Shown here piece after piece: positions 18,130-26,817 of a stretch of 64,000 nucleotides of DNA. This DNA comes from Bacillota bacterium (GTDB lineage: Bacteria > Bacillota > Clostridia > Acetivibrionales > JANLFN01): the NCBI GenBank assembly GCA_023421675.1, contig JAEZTC010000013.1, positions 661,054 to 725,053 on the forward strand, given 5' to 3'. How positions within the stretch are numbered: position 1 is the first letter of the stretch; each line of letters begins with the position of its first letter. The notes under the pieces were generated by a model. The model did no database searches, was not told the origin of the DNA, and saw nothing but the letters and a program-made list of their open reading frames with translations. The translations under genes were made by a program, and so were the position numbers.

Positions 18130-18807
18130 ATGATTAAAATTGCTCCGTCTATACTCGCGGCAGACTTTTCAAAACTAGGTGACGAAATAAAAAAGGTAGA
18201 AAAAGCCGGGGCTGATATGATCCATATTGATGTTATGGATGGTCACTTTGTACCAAATATTACAATGGGTCCTCCTGTTATTAAAGCGATTAGACCTATA
18301 ACGGGACTTATTTTTGATGTTCATCTTATGATAGAAAATCCGGCACAGTATATAGACACCTTTATAGATTCGGGTGCAGATATTATTACAGTACATGTGG
18401 AAACAACAAAACATCTTAATAAGGTTATACAAAGTATCAAACAAAAGGGTAAGAGAGCAGCGGTATCTTTAAATCCGGCAACTCCGCTCAGTTCCATAGA
18501 CTGTATCCTGCAGGATGTTGATATGGTCCTGTTAATGACTGTAAACCCCGGATTTGGAGGGCAGACATATTTGGAGTCGGTTACTGAAAAAATCAGGGAA
18601 CTCAAAGCAATGATTAAGGCAAGAAAGCTTAGGGTTGAAATAGAAATAGACGGCGGGGTTGATCTTGGTAATATACAGCGAGCTGCTGAGGCTGGAGCTA
18701 ATATATTTGTAGCAGGTACAACCATATTTAATGCAGTTAATACTTCTGAAATAATTAAGGAATTAAGGGAAAAAGCATATGAAGGCATTAATAGCATGCA
18801 GCGGTGA
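18130..18807 (+). CDS. rpe: ribulose-phosphate 3-epimerase
   Basis: A 225-aa TIM-barrel enzyme that interconverts ribulose 5-phosphate and xylulose 5-phosphate in the pentose phosphate pathway. Signatures: IAPSILAADF, HIDVMDGHFVPN, DVHLMI, VNPGFGGQ and EIDGGV. The start follows rsgA by 6 bases. Its last 29 bases overlap the start of thiN in another frame, indicating tight coupling. Confidence 0.96.
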   Translation: MIKIAPSILAADFSKLGDEIKKVEKAGADMIHIDVMDGHFVPNITMGPPVIKAIRPITGLIFDVHLMIENPAQYIDTFIDSGADIITVHVETTKHLNKVIQSIKQKGKRAAVSLNPATPLSSIDCILQDVDMVLLMTVNPGFGGQTYLESVTEKIRELKAMIKARKLRVEIEIDGGVDLGNIQRAAEAGANIFVAGTTIFNAVNTSEIIKELREKAYEGINSMQR

Positions 18808-19414
18808 AATAGAGGATTATTCTTTCTGCAGCAGACATATTAAAGATTTAGATTACATAATCGGTGTAGACGGCGGTGCTCATCACCTATTAAGACTCGG
18901 TTTGAAGCCTGATGTTTTATTAGGTGATTTTGATTCAATCCTTGAATCGGATTTGGAGTATTTTAAAAATGAGAATATTGAAATATTAAAATATCCTTCT
19001 GAGAAGGACCTTACAGATTCGGAACTTGCTATTGAAACTGTATTGGAAAAAGGCTGTGATACAGTAATTATGATTGGATGTATCGGAAGCCGCGTAGACC
19101 ATTCAATTGCTAACATTCAACTTCTCAAGAAACTTCTGGATAATGGGGTAAAGGGTATAATTGTTAATGAAAATAATGAAATAACTCTTATAAGAGATCA
19201 TCTTGAGTTGAAAAGGGAAGATAATACAAGGGTATCACTTCTCTCACTTACAGATAAAGTAACTGGAATTACTCTTAAGGGTTTCTACTATCCGTTAAAT
19301 GATTTTACTTTGGAATTAGGCTCAGCCAGGGGTGTCAGTAATGAATTTGCGGAAGACACCGCAGAGATAACAATTAAAGAAGGACTGCTCCTTGTGATTA
19401 AGGCAAGGGATTAG
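18779..19414 (+). CDS. thiN: thiamine pyrophosphokinase
   Basis: A 211-aa cytosolic enzyme that makes thiamine diphosphate from thiamine and ATP. Motifs: GVDGGAHHLLRLG, LLGDFDSI and PSEKDLTDSELA, all characteristic of the catalytic domain; the C-terminal beta-rich thiamine-binding part contains the GVSNEF region. ATG 18779 lies 29 bases inside the rpe reading frame with TAAGGGAAAA upstream. It ends the prkC-rsgA-rpe-thiN series, and ogt starts 22 bases later. Confidence 0.94.
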   Translation: MKALIACSGEIEDYSFCSRHIKDLDYIIGVDGGAHHLLRLGLKPDVLLGDFDSILESDLEYFKNENIEILKYPSEKDLTDSELAIETVLEKGCDTVIMIGCIGSRVDHSIANIQLLKKLLDNGVKGIIVNENNEITLIRDHLELKREDNTRVSLLSLTDKVTGITLKGFYYPLNDFTLELGSARGVSNEFAEDTAEITIKEGLLLVIKARD

Positions 19415-19436
19415 CAAGCCTTTTAGGGAGTCATAC

Positions 19437-19916
19437 ATGAATCAAATATTCAGAACCTATTATAGCTCACCTATAGGGGTGCTGCGAATAACCGCATACG
19501 AAGATTCAATAAATGCTCTTGAATTTTGCGATACTCAGCCTGAATTTATAGAAACAGTGAATGAACCGGTTATAATCAAAGACTGCAAAAGCCAGCTCGA
19601 TGAATATTTTCGGGGAAATAGGACTGAGTTTAATCTAAAACTGTCACTTTCAGGGACAGATTTTCAAAATAAGGTCTGGAAGGAACTATTAAGAGTACCT
19701 TATGGTAAGACCGCATCTTACAAGGATATTGCAATGTCATGCGGAAATCCCAAGGCAGTACGTGCTGTAGGCGGAGCAAACCATAATAACAGAATTGCAA
19801 TTATAATTCCCTGCCATAGGATAGTAGGAAGTAACGGAAAACTTACTGGTTATGCCGGAGGATTGTGGCGTAAGGAATGGCTTCTAAAGCATGAAATGAA
19901 AAAAACTGGCGTTTGA
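19437..19916 (+). CDS. ogt: methylated-DNA--protein-cysteine methyltransferase
   Basis: A 159-aa suicide DNA repair protein that takes the alkyl group from O6-alkylguanine. The active-site IIPCHRIVG motif (Cys about residue 125), the helix-turn-helix with VPYGKTASYKDIA and the AVRAVGGANHNN asparagine hinge are all present. The stop codon lies in the loop of the intrinsic terminator at 19902-19928, so the terminator is partly coding. Confidence 0.95.
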   Translation: MNQIFRTYYSSPIGVLRITAYEDSINALEFCDTQPEFIETVNEPVIIKDCKSQLDEYFRGNRTEFNLKLSLSGTDFQNKVWKELLRVPYGKTASYKDIAMSCGNPKAVRAVGGANHNNRIAIIIPCHRIVGSNGKLTGYAGGLWRKEWLLKHEMKKTGV

Positions 19917-19928
19917 GCCAGTTTTTTT
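19902..19928 (+). terminator. intrinsic terminator overlapping the ogt stop
   Basis: AAAACTGGC (19902-19910) pairs with GCCAGTTTT (19917-19925) followed by more T. The loop GTTTGA contains the ogt TGA. It closes the long plus-strand cluster. Confidence 0.93.
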
Positions 19929-19943
19929 GTTATATGTTGTGGC

Positions 19944-21125
19944 TTATTTAAATTCCTTTGCAAGTGCCGTGAAAGCGGGCAGCGAAGCTTCAACCATTTT
20001 CGGACTTACACAGTAGGCAAGTCTGAAGTAACCGGGACAGCCGAAGCCGCTTCCTGGAACGATTATCAGGTTGTATTTCAAAGCTCTGTTTTTGAATTCC
20101 ACATCATCAGCTATTAAAGCCTTTGGGAAAAGATAAAAAGCACCCTGTGGCTTGGCACAGGTAAAGCCTAGACTTGTAAGATGGTTATAAAGCATATCTC
20201 TTCTTTGCTTATACAAGGTGTTATCAACCTTTTCTTCGAGAGCTTCTGCGATTACCTTTTGGAAAAGTGCAGGTGCATTTACAAAACCAAGAGTTCTATT
20301 TGCAAAAACCATTGCATCCGAAACATTAATGTAATCGTCAATGTTGCTGCTTATTGCTATATATCCTATGCGTTCACCCGGAAGAGCAAGTGATTTGCTG
20401 AAGGAATTTAGTATTATTGCATTTTTGAACAACTTCATCATATTTGGTACTTTAACGTTGTCATATGTTATTTTGTTGTAGGGCTCATCCGAAAGTACAT
20501 AGATAGTTGTTCCAAATTTCTTTTCAGCACTTTCAAGAACTTTGGCGATTTCCGACAGCACCTGTTCACTGTACACTACACCTGTCGGGTTATTAGGAGT
20601 ATTAAGTATTATTGCCTTTGTCCTTTTTGTCAGGTGTTTTTCCAGTTCTTCAGGGTCCGGCTCGAAAGTATCCTTCTTTGTAGATACAATTACCGGTTTA
20701 CCGCCGTGATTGTCTATATAGAAAAGGTATTCAACAAAATATGGTGCAAGTACTATAACTTCATCATCCGGGTCCAGCAAGGCTTTGAAAGTGACGTTGA
20801 GTGCAGCGGCTGCACCACATGTCATTATTATATTTTCACTTCCAAGAGATACCCCTGATTCTTTTTTAATGTATGTTGCAACTTTTTCTCTGACATTAGG
20901 GTATCCTGCATTGCTCATATAAGCATGCATATTGGGTTTGTCTTCCAGTACAAGATTTTTTAAGGTTTCTTTTACTTTGGGCTGTGGAGGGTTGTCAGGG
21001 TTGCCAAGTGAAAAGTCATATACATTGTCTGCTCCAAACTGCTTCCGAAGCTTTTCGCCTTCTTCAAACATAGCTCTTATAAAAGAGGAGTTTGCCAGGT
21101 TTTGTTCCATTTTTTTAGATATCAT
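19944..21125 (-). CDS. PLP-dependent class I/II aminotransferase (aspartate aminotransferase-like)
   Basis: A 393-aa fold-type I aminotransferase. The PLP lysine lies in SFSKSLALPGERIGY, and the NTPNNPTGVVYS and SDEPYNKI segments carry the cofactor-contacting Asn, Asp and Tyr. The C-terminal arginine motif is within GYFRLAYCVS. This is the AspC/AatA-like group of clostridia; the amino donor cannot be fixed from sequence. I choose ATG 21125, eight bases after GGAG; the CTG nine bases further up is unlikely. It is convergent to ogt and lies 16 bases downstream of rqcH on the same strand, so probably one transcript. Confidence 0.9.
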   Translation of the reverse strand: MISKKMEQNLANSSFIRAMFEEGEKLRKQFGADNVYDFSLGNPDNPPQPKVKETLKNLVLEDKPNMHAYMSNAGYPNVREKVATYIKKESGVSLGSENIIMTCGAAAALNVTFKALLDPDDEVIVLAPYFVEYLFYIDNHGGKPVIVSTKKDTFEPDPEELEKHLTKRTKAIILNTPNNPTGVVYSEQVLSEIAKVLESAEKKFGTTIYVLSDEPYNKITYDNVKVPNMMKLFKNAIILNSFSKSLALPGERIGYIAISSNIDDYINVSDAMVFANRTLGFVNAPALFQKVIAEALEEKVDNTLYKQRRDMLYNHLTSLGFTCAKPQGAFYLFPKALIADDVEFKNRALKYNLIIVPGSGFGCPGYFRLAYCVSPKMVEASLPAFTALAKEFK

Positions 21126-21141
21126 ATACAGCACTCCATTC

Positions 21142-22902
21142 TTAATTTTTATCTAAACTTTTTACAATAGTTTCATCAGGTGTTACTACAATTGTCTTGA
21201 ATTTATCATAAGTAACCATTCCGGGCTTTGCTCCGGGCAATTTCTTTACGTTCTTAACCAGGGTGTAATCCACCTGTACGCCAGATGACTGCTTCGCCTT
21301 GCTGTGATATGCTGCAAGTATTGCTGCTTCAAGAAGTGTTTGAGTGGGTACAGCCTTTTGATATTCACCTTTTATAATTACGTGAGAACCTGGTATGTCC
21401 TTTGTATGAAGCCAGGTATCATTGCTGGAAGAAGCTTTTAAAGTCAGCTGGTCATTCTGTTTATTGTTTTTACCTACATATATATCGAACCCGTCGGTTG
21501 ATATAAAATGAAAAGGTGAAGATAGCTTATTTGGTTTTTTATAGCCGTTTTTTCTTCTAATGTTTATATATCCCTGTTCAGCAAGCTCCTGACGTATTTC
21601 GTCGATCTCCTGAATGGTTGCACAGTTATCAAGAAGATGACTTACATTTTGCAGGTATTCCAGTTCAGTCTTTGTATCTTCCAACTGACGGCTTACATGA
21701 AGGAAGGTATTCTTTGCCTTTGTATATTGTCTAAAGTACCTTTGGGCATTTTCCTGCGGTGAAAGCTGCTCATCAAGGGGTATCTTAATATATTCTTCTG
21801 TTTCGCTGTAATAATTCAGCAGAGATACTTCCTTTAAACCCTTTGATATGGCATATATATTTGCAGTAATAAGTTCCCCGAAAAGCTGCAATTTATCACG
21901 GCCTTCAACATCCTTTAATGATTTTTGCTGAATGTTCAGTTTTTTTGAGGCTCTGTCAATGTTGTTTGAAAGAACTTTGGTTATATCGGATTTCTTTTGC
22001 CTAAGTCTTTCTATATGGTCTCTGTAATAGTAGAATTCGTCAACAGTTTCATTGACCGAATTCATATACTTTACTGCTGATGAGGTATATATTGGTATAC
22101 AATGGAAATCTAGAGGTTTCTCTGTATCGTCCGGAGAATAAATTATACAGGGCTTATAAGCGTTTTCCTTGATTTCTGTTAATACTTTTTCAATTTCTTG
22201 TGCCAGCTTGTCAAAGTCGTTATCTGAAAGTGAAGTCATTAAGGTTTTGCTGTCTAAAGTTGCTCTGCCGCAGATTTCCCTGCAAAGCAACGGACTGAAG
22301 CCTTTTATATTATCCAGTAAAAACCCGTCTATGGTTTTGCCTTCTTCAGGTACTATATTGAGCATCGCCCTGCTATCAAGTATTTCAGGACTGAATTTAT
22401 CCTGCGCAGGAGGAAGCATATACTGCTTGCCCGGCATTACTTCTCTAACGCTGCTGGTTCCAAAATCAACATGCTTGATTGAATCAAGAATTTTTCCCTG
22501 ATCACTTACAAGTATTATATTACTGTAACGTCCCATTATTTCAATTGTAAGCTTTTTAACTGTATATTCCTCTATGTCATTGATTGACTCAATATCAATT
22601 GTAATTATTCTCTCATAGTCATAAAATTCTATGTTTACTATTCTTCCGCCTGATATATATTTACGCAGAAGCATGCAGAAAGTAGGCGCTGCTTGAGGGT
22701 TCTCCTTTTGACGGGTTGTGATATGTACCCTTGGATATTTTGCGCTCGCGCTCATCAGAAGCCTGTAATTGTTTCCGTTTGACCTTATCATTAGTACAAT
22801 TTCATCCGATTCAGGCTGATATATTTTTTCTATACGTCCTCCCATCAATAAATCAGATAGCTCACGGGAGATGCATTTTGTTACTACACCATCAAAAGGC
22901 AA
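21142..22902 (-). CDS. rqcH: Rqc2-like ribosome quality control protein RqcH (NFACT family, formerly FbpA)
   Basis: A 586-aa protein that binds obstructed 50S subunits with peptidyl-tRNA and adds C-terminal alanine tails. NFACT-N is at residues about 1-180 (MPFDGVVTKC start, LMGGRIEKIYQP). Helical and coiled segments at about 260-440 contain the long charged helices expected of the arms. The NFACT-R domain is at about 445-560 (YVGKNNKQND, WLHTKDIPGSHVII). Older annotation calls this a fibronectin-binding protein. TTG 22902 has AAAGGAG upstream. Divergent from the YtrA-type operon. Confidence 0.93.
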   Translation of the reverse strand: MPFDGVVTKCISRELSDLLMGGRIEKIYQPESDEIVLMIRSNGNNYRLLMSASAKYPRVHITTRQKENPQAAPTFCMLLRKYISGGRIVNIEFYDYERIITIDIESINDIEEYTVKKLTIEIMGRYSNIILVSDQGKILDSIKHVDFGTSSVREVMPGKQYMLPPAQDKFSPEILDSRAMLNIVPEEGKTIDGFLLDNIKGFSPLLCREICGRATLDSKTLMTSLSDNDFDKLAQEIEKVLTEIKENAYKPCIIYSPDDTEKPLDFHCIPIYTSSAVKYMNSVNETVDEFYYYRDHIERLRQKKSDITKVLSNNIDRASKKLNIQQKSLKDVEGRDKLQLFGELITANIYAISKGLKEVSLLNYYSETEEYIKIPLDEQLSPQENAQRYFRQYTKAKNTFLHVSRQLEDTKTELEYLQNVSHLLDNCATIQEIDEIRQELAEQGYINIRRKNGYKKPNKLSSPFHFISTDGFDIYVGKNNKQNDQLTLKASSSNDTWLHTKDIPGSHVIIKGEYQKAVPTQTLLEAAILAAYHSKAKQSSGVQVDYTLVKNVKKLPGAKPGMVTYDKFKTIVVTPDETIVKSLDKN

Positions 22903-23039
22903 CTGTTATTTCTCCTTTAAAGTTAGATTAATCTAAATTATAACAGAATTCGCTTTTAGTTTCTATACACGTGTTAGCAGGCTTTACAAAATGTATTTCT
23001 CCGTCCTAGCAGCTTCTAGAAAAAGTTGTTATAAAAGTA

Positions 23040-23088
23040 TTGACATTTAATCGCATTACATATATACTACATTACATAAGTAATGTAG
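23040..23088 (+). promoter_or_regulatory. sigma-A promoter with a perfect GntR operator
   Basis: TTGACA (23040-23045), a 17-bp spacer and TATACT (23063-23068) form a near-consensus promoter. A perfect 9-4-9 palindrome CTACATTAC / GTAATGTAG spans 23067-23088, over the end of the -10 and the start point. It sits just before the regulator gene, so binding there would block polymerase: autorepression, released by an envelope signal. Confidence 0.82.
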
Positions 23089-23103
23089 TGAGGAGGTGCT
23101 AGT

Positions 23104-23481
23104 TTGAAAATTGAACAAGATAGTATAAAACCAATATATCTTCAGATAGCAGAAGGGATTGAAGATGATATACTCAAAGGAATACTCCTTGAAGATGAGC
23201 AGGCATATTCGCAGTATCAGATATCGAAACAATTTAATATCAATCCTGCTACAGCTGCGAAAGGAATAAACCTTTTGGTAACTGAAGGAATTCTATATAA
23301 GAAAAGAGGGATGGGAATGCATGTTTCAAAGGATGCAAAAAATTTGATACAGGATAAAAGAAAAATAAATTTCTTCTCTAATATGCTTAAAGAATTGCTT
23401 ATGGAAGCTAAAAAACTGAATATCAGCAAGGAGGAAATAAAACAGATGCTGGATGGTATAGAGGAGGGAGAAACCACATGA
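23104..23481 (+). CDS. GntR family regulator, YtrA subfamily
   Basis: A 125-aa repressor. An N-terminal winged helix-turn-helix of the GntR type (YLQIAEGIEDDI, IN(P)ATAAKGINLL, GILYKKRGMGMHV) is followed by a short roughly 45-residue helical tail. That is the YtrA layout, as opposed to the large ligand domains of other GntR proteins. TTG 23104 follows GAGGAGGTG. It overlaps the ABC ATPase by four bases (ATGA). YtrA regulators control ABC transporters that react to cell-wall antibiotics such as bacitracin, but the signal here is unknown. Confidence 0.9.
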   Translation: MKIEQDSIKPIYLQIAEGIEDDILKGILLEDEQAYSQYQISKQFNINPATAAKGINLLVTEGILYKKRGMGMHVSKDAKNLIQDKRKINFFSNMLKELLMEAKKLNISKEEIKQMLDGIEEGETT

Positions 23482-24371
23482 GTGTTATAAACTGCAGCAA
23501 TCTGGCAAAGCAATATAAAACCAAGCTTGCAATAAATAACCTTTCGTTATCCATAGATGAAAACAAGATTGTAGGGCTTATAGGAAGAAATGGTGCAGGC
23601 AAAACAACATTTTTAAAAATGTGTGCCGGTTACTTAAGACCTACCGGCGGGCAGCTGAAAATATTGAATGAAGAAGTATTTGATAACATTAATGTTCTTT
23701 CAGAATTAATTTTTGTTGATGAAGAAATTAAATATCACAGGACGTACAGGATAAAAGACATATTCGAGTTAGCTCAAATATATTATAAAAATTGGGATGA
23801 AAAGTTTGCAAATAAGCTTTTGAAGTACTTTAACCTTGATGAGAATCAGAAATACAGAAGGCTATCCCGCGGAATGAAAACCCAGCTAAACATGATAGTA
23901 GGTTTGGCGAGTAGAGCACCAGTTACAATTCTTGATGAGCCTACTCTGGGAATGGATGCTGCGGTAAGAAAGGATTTTTATAATATACTTCTTAAGGATT
24001 ACATGGATAATCCAAGGACTATAGTGATTTCTAGCCATCTGCTAAATGAGATTGAATCACTGCTTGAAGAAATAATACTTATTGATAACGGTGAACTGGT
24101 TTTGCATAAACCCATAGAAGAAATGCAGGAATATGCTATTTATCTTAGCGGAAAGAAGGATGTTGTTGAACCTTATATCCGGAACAAACAGGTACTGAAT
24201 AGCGAATATATGGGGAACAGTCTAATGGCTGCAATAAAGAATGATTTAACAGATAAAGAAAAAGAAGAGCTTCTAAACAAGGATATAGATATCAGCAAAG
24301 TAAAAGTAGAGGATGTATGTATATATCTGACTAAGAAACAGAGGGGCGGTGTTTTTGATGATGCTGAGTGA
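23478..24371 (+). CDS. ABC transporter ATP-binding protein
   Basis: A 297-aa ATPase. Walker A is GRNGAGKTT (about residue 37), the signature is LSRGMKTQ instead of LSGGQ, and Walker B is VTILDEPTLGMD. The C-terminal 90 residues form an extra domain as in BcrA/YtrB-like exporters. It overlaps the regulator (ATGA) and the permease gene (at least 14 bases), typical of a tightly translated operon. It pairs with the permease at 24358. Confidence 0.92.
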   Translation: MSVINCSNLAKQYKTKLAINNLSLSIDENKIVGLIGRNGAGKTTFLKMCAGYLRPTGGQLKILNEEVFDNINVLSELIFVDEEIKYHRTYRIKDIFELAQIYYKNWDEKFANKLLKYFNLDENQKYRRLSRGMKTQLNMIVGLASRAPVTILDEPTLGMDAAVRKDFYNILLKDYMDNPRTIVISSHLLNEIESLLEEIILIDNGELVLHKPIEEMQEYAIYLSGKKDVVEPYIRNKQVLNSEYMGNSLMAAIKNDLTDKEKEELLNKDIDISKVKVEDVCIYLTKKQRGGVFDDAE

Positions 24372-25095
24372 AAATTATAAAAGATCTATAAAAGGCTATC
24401 TAAGAGATATGACCTTATCATATAAAAAGATGCTGCTGTCTGTATTTATTATAATAGCATCAATACCGATATTAGCCTTTGTATTTATAAGTGCCTGCGA
24501 GCTGTTTTCGACTTCTTTTGATGCGTATACAGCTGCTGGAACCTTGTCAGTTGGATTTGGGACTATATTAGTTGTTTTCTCAATAGCTGCATTTTTTTCA
24601 TGTACATCTCTAAGAATGGCGGAAAGGTTCAGATGGCCGATTAACAGAAAGGTCATAGCCGCAGGTAATTTTATTTCAATAGTCCTTCTTTCCATTGTTT
24701 CTGTTTCAGTAATATCAATACTTCTTATGCTTGAACTCATTCCTGGAGTTTTACCAAAGGCTCTGTTTAATGATATTATTGTGGTGAATGCATTAACTTA
24801 TGGAAACTTCCTTATTGGTTTTATAAGTTCCTTACTATACTTAATATTAGGAATTTCCATTGCTTATTGTTTTGGAATGTATATTTTCAGGTACAAACTA
24901 AAAGCAATAATAATATTGATAGCGTTACAGTTCCTTTTCCTTATCCCATTTATGAGTGATGCTTTTTCCGCAGTTGTAAATTTTGTTGCTAAGGAACCTT
25001 CAATAATACTGTTTAGTTTGAAATCAATCATTATAGCAATCATATTTAATTTATTAGCATACATTCCTCTTAGGAGAATGGAGGTAAAGGCATGA
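24358..25095 (+). CDS. ABC transporter permease
   Basis: A 245-aa protein with six predicted membrane helices, hydrophobic at about 28-50, 63-82, 105-125, 146-170, 178-198 and 215-235. No catalytic motif, as expected for a permease of the ABC-2 type. The start is uncertain: ATG 24358 or 24361, with GAGGGG 11 bases upstream, is preferred to GTG 24349 which abuts that site. It shares an operon with the ATPase and with the exported protein that follows. Confidence 0.82.
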   Translation: MMLSENYKRSIKGYLRDMTLSYKKMLLSVFIIIASIPILAFVFISACELFSTSFDAYTAAGTLSVGFGTILVVFSIAAFFSCTSLRMAERFRWPINRKVIAAGNFISIVLLSIVSVSVISILLMLELIPGVLPKALFNDIIVVNALTYGNFLIGFISSLLYLILGISIAYCFGMYIFRYKLKAIIILIALQFLFLIPFMSDAFSAVVNFVAKEPSIILFSLKSIIIAIIFNLLAYIPLRRMEVKA

Positions 25096-25757
25096 TTAAG
25101 AAAATAGCAATACTTATTGCAGCAGCATTGCTTTCTGGATTTCTTGTACCTGTAATCATAGATGCTGTTGATAATCCGGCAGGCGATCCTGTAAAAGTAA
25201 ATGTTTCTAAAAGCGAAAAGCTGAATTTGGATTTTAATGTAGCATCTGTCAGGGTGGTAGGATGGGATAGAGACTATGCGGAGGTCTACAGTTCCGTACC
25301 TGTCAGCGATGAGGAATATATAAGACTTTTCGGAAAGAAATATGATATATTAACTGATAACAATAGTATAAGATTAAAGAACTTCAGAAATGTTGATGCT
25401 ACTGTTTATCATATGTTTACATGGCCTACGGTTAGTCAATTTAATGGGTATGAAGATACCTTCAATTATTCAATGCACCCTGACTCTGTAGGTGTAAGCC
25501 TTGATGGAAACCATTACCAGTTTATAATCAGAGTTCCTAAGAATACTCCGGTTACAGCAAGTGCAGCTAATCTGAAGTTTCAAAACTGTACTGTAGCAGG
25601 TGCTAATGCAAATACTCTTGAAATAAGGGACAGTACTGTTGTTAAGGGATTTGAAGGAAACGGAGGAAGCGCTGTCATAAGAAATTCAAAGATAAGCAGG
25701 GATATTAAAATGAACTATGTCCAGACAGAAAAAAGAGACAATAGATATACTGAATAG
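25092..25757 (+). CDS. exported protein, DUF4097-like beta-rich
   Basis: A 221-aa protein with an N-terminal signal/anchor (KKIAILIAAALLSGFLVPVII, about residues 3-24). After it comes a beta-rich body with successive short strands (SVRVVGWDRDYAEVYSS, IRLKNF, GVSLDGNHYQFIIRVP) that resembles the DUF4097/adhesin-type beta-helix proteins often encoded with YtrA- or PspC-type envelope stress systems. This is a fold-level guess. The ATG overlaps the permease stop (ATGA). It is the last gene of the operon and is followed by a strong terminator. Confidence 0.65.
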   Translation: MIKKIAILIAAALLSGFLVPVIIDAVDNPAGDPVKVNVSKSEKLNLDFNVASVRVVGWDRDYAEVYSSVPVSDEEYIRLFGKKYDILTDNNSIRLKNFRNVDATVYHMFTWPTVSQFNGYEDTFNYSMHPDSVGVSLDGNHYQFIIRVPKNTPVTASAANLKFQNCTVAGANANTLEIRDSTVVKGFEGNGGSAVIRNSKISRDIKMNYVQTEKRDNRYTE

Positions 25758-25782
25758 GGTTTGTAAATTGTATTTTAATTAA

Positions 25783-25816
25783 AAGAAAAGTATCATCGAA
25801 AGGTGATACTTTTCTT
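25783..25816 (+). terminator. intrinsic terminator of the YtrA-type operon
   Basis: AAGAAAAGTATCATC (25783-25797) pairs with GGTGATACTTTTCTT (25802-25816) through a GAAA tetraloop; the 3' arm supplies the T-run. The stem resembles the terminators at 26049, 27461 and 34146 in its AAAAGTATCATC core. Confidence 0.9.
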
Positions 25817-25923
25817 AATGTTTATTGATTTTTATAGGTATAATTACATTTTACTTTACCGGCTCTATTTATGGGTTGTGGTAAGTTTAGTGACGTTAGC
25901 TATTTATTCATTACCTGTTACTA

Positions 25924-25952
25924 TTGTATTGATAATCAGTATATGCTAAAAT
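25924..25952 (+). promoter_or_regulatory. promoter of the tRNA-Ala gene
   Basis: TTGTAT (25924-25929), a 17-bp spacer and TAAAAT (25947-25952) lie 21 bases before the tRNA 5' end. Confidence 0.6.
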
Positions 25953-25973
25953 TATCTCACAATGTATGAATAC

Positions 25974-26049
25974 GGGGGTGTAGCTCACCTGGGAGAGCGC
26001 TTGACTGGCAGTCAAGAGGTAAGGGGTTCGATCCCCCTCATCTCCACCA
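25974..26049 (+). tRNA. tRNA-Ala (anticodon GGC)
   Basis: A full 76-nt cloverleaf. The acceptor GGGGGTG (25974-25980) pairs with CATCTCC, including a G3-U70 wobble, the alanine identity element. The D stem is GCTC/GAGC and the anticodon stem CTTGA/TCAAG with loop CTGGCAG (anticodon GGC at 26007-26009). The T arm is AGGGG-TTCGATC-CCCCT. The discriminator A and an encoded CCA (26047-26049) are present. Its own promoter lies upstream and a terminator begins at the CCA. Its 3' end is copied several times downstream (see repeats). Confidence 0.97.
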
Positions 26050-26088
26050 AAATAAAAGTATCATCCAAAAGGATGGTACTTTTATTTT
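26049..26088 (+). terminator. terminator of the tRNA-Ala gene
   Basis: An 18-bp arm AAAATAAAAGTATCATCC (26049-26066), loop AAAA, and GGATGGTACTTTTATTTT (26071-26088) with one G-U. A near-copy lies at 27461-27502 attached to a copy of the tRNA 3' end. Confidence 0.9.
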
Positions 26089-26102
26089 GCGAGAATATAG
26101 GG

Positions 26103-26249
26103 AGGGGGATCGAACCTAGCGGCTTGGAGCGTTAAGGAAACGTGCTAAATGCACGTTTACAGCGACAAGTGAGGAGCCAGGACCCGTTACGGGTGGCGAC
26201 TCATGAGTATGCGAGCGAAGCGAAGCAGACGGTCGATCCCCCTCATCTT
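26103..26249 (+). repeat. tRNA-tail repeat, copy 1
   Basis: It begins with AGGGGGATCGAACC, the reverse complement of the tRNA T-arm. It continues with GCGTTAAGGAAACGTGCTAAA, the segment AGCGACAAGTGAGGAGC, GGCGACTCATGAGTATGCG, AGCGAAGCGAAGCAGACGG, and ends with GGTCGATCCCCCTCATCT, which matches the tRNA T-arm and acceptor 3' strand. ORFs seen across it are unsupported by an RBS and are repeat artefacts. Confidence 0.85.
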
Positions 26250-26314
26250 TACTGGAAAAAGGGTTTTAACTGCATGCCAGAATCTTTTTCTCAGAATAAA
26301 AGCGAGAGAGCATG

Positions 26315-26438
26315 TGCGTTAAGAAAACGTGCTAAACGCATGTTTTTAGCGACAAGTGAGGAGCGGGTCCTGCGTAAGCGGGAGGCGACTCAGAAGTATG
26401 CGAGCGAAGCGAAGCAGACGGTCGATCCCCCTCATCTC
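26315..26438 (+). repeat. tRNA-tail repeat, copy 2
   Basis: The same order of blocks as copy 1: TGCGTTAAGAAAACGTGCTA, AGCGACAAGTGAGGAGC, GGAGGCGACTCAGAAGTATG, CGAGCGAAGCGAAGCAGACG, then GGTCGATCCCCCTCATCTCT. Differences are mainly in the middle loop (CGGGTCCTGCGTAAGCGGG in place of CCAGGACCCGTTACGGGTGG). In both copies that middle stretch can form a hairpin, so the changes look compensatory. Confidence 0.85.
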
Positions 26439-26479
26439 TGTAAAAGTATAAGATGGACATTATCAATTCGAGTAGGAAT

Positions 26480-26560
26480 AAACTGTTTATATACAAGCAA
26501 AAATGGGGGCCAAGACCCGATACGAGTGGCGACTCAGTAGTTTGCGAGTGAAGCGAACAA
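26480..26560 (+). repeat. tRNA-tail repeat, truncated copy 3
   Basis: It contains AACTGTTTATATACAAGCAA, GGGGGCCAAGACCCGATACG, AGTGGCGACTCAGTAGTTTG and CGAGTGAAGCGAAC, then diverges before the T-arm-like end. Its left part is shared with copy 4. Confidence 0.75.
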
Positions 26561-26817
26561 TGCGTGTATTGAGCGCATTGGATTTAACTTCCGCCATGGG
26601 GTTTGAGAAAATATCTTTATAAAATCACTACCGACGAAGGAAAAACCTTGTAACCGCGCGATTTGATGTAACCTTTCGTGCCTTTCGTGCGGACTTTATT
26701 TTTTCATGGAATTTTGAAGGGAAATGTGATATGATGGCAGGTGCTATATTTTTCTTATCTGTGCTTGACGGAGTATGAGTGCATAGTGCGTAAAATTTAT
26801 ATTTTGTGGGGTGCGTT

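Noticed and set aside
21142..22902. surface fibronectin-binding protein
   Set aside because: The family label is historical; the NFACT-N/NFACT-R layout and lack of a signal peptide indicate RqcH.
26220..26249. second tRNA gene
   Set aside because: The copies contain only the T-arm/acceptor 3' part and lack the D and anticodon arms.
26142..26540. 132-codon ORF on the plus strand within the repeats
   Set aside because: No RBS, and the codons run through copies 1 and 2 of the tRNA-tail repeat, giving an internally repeated peptide; best explained by the repeats.
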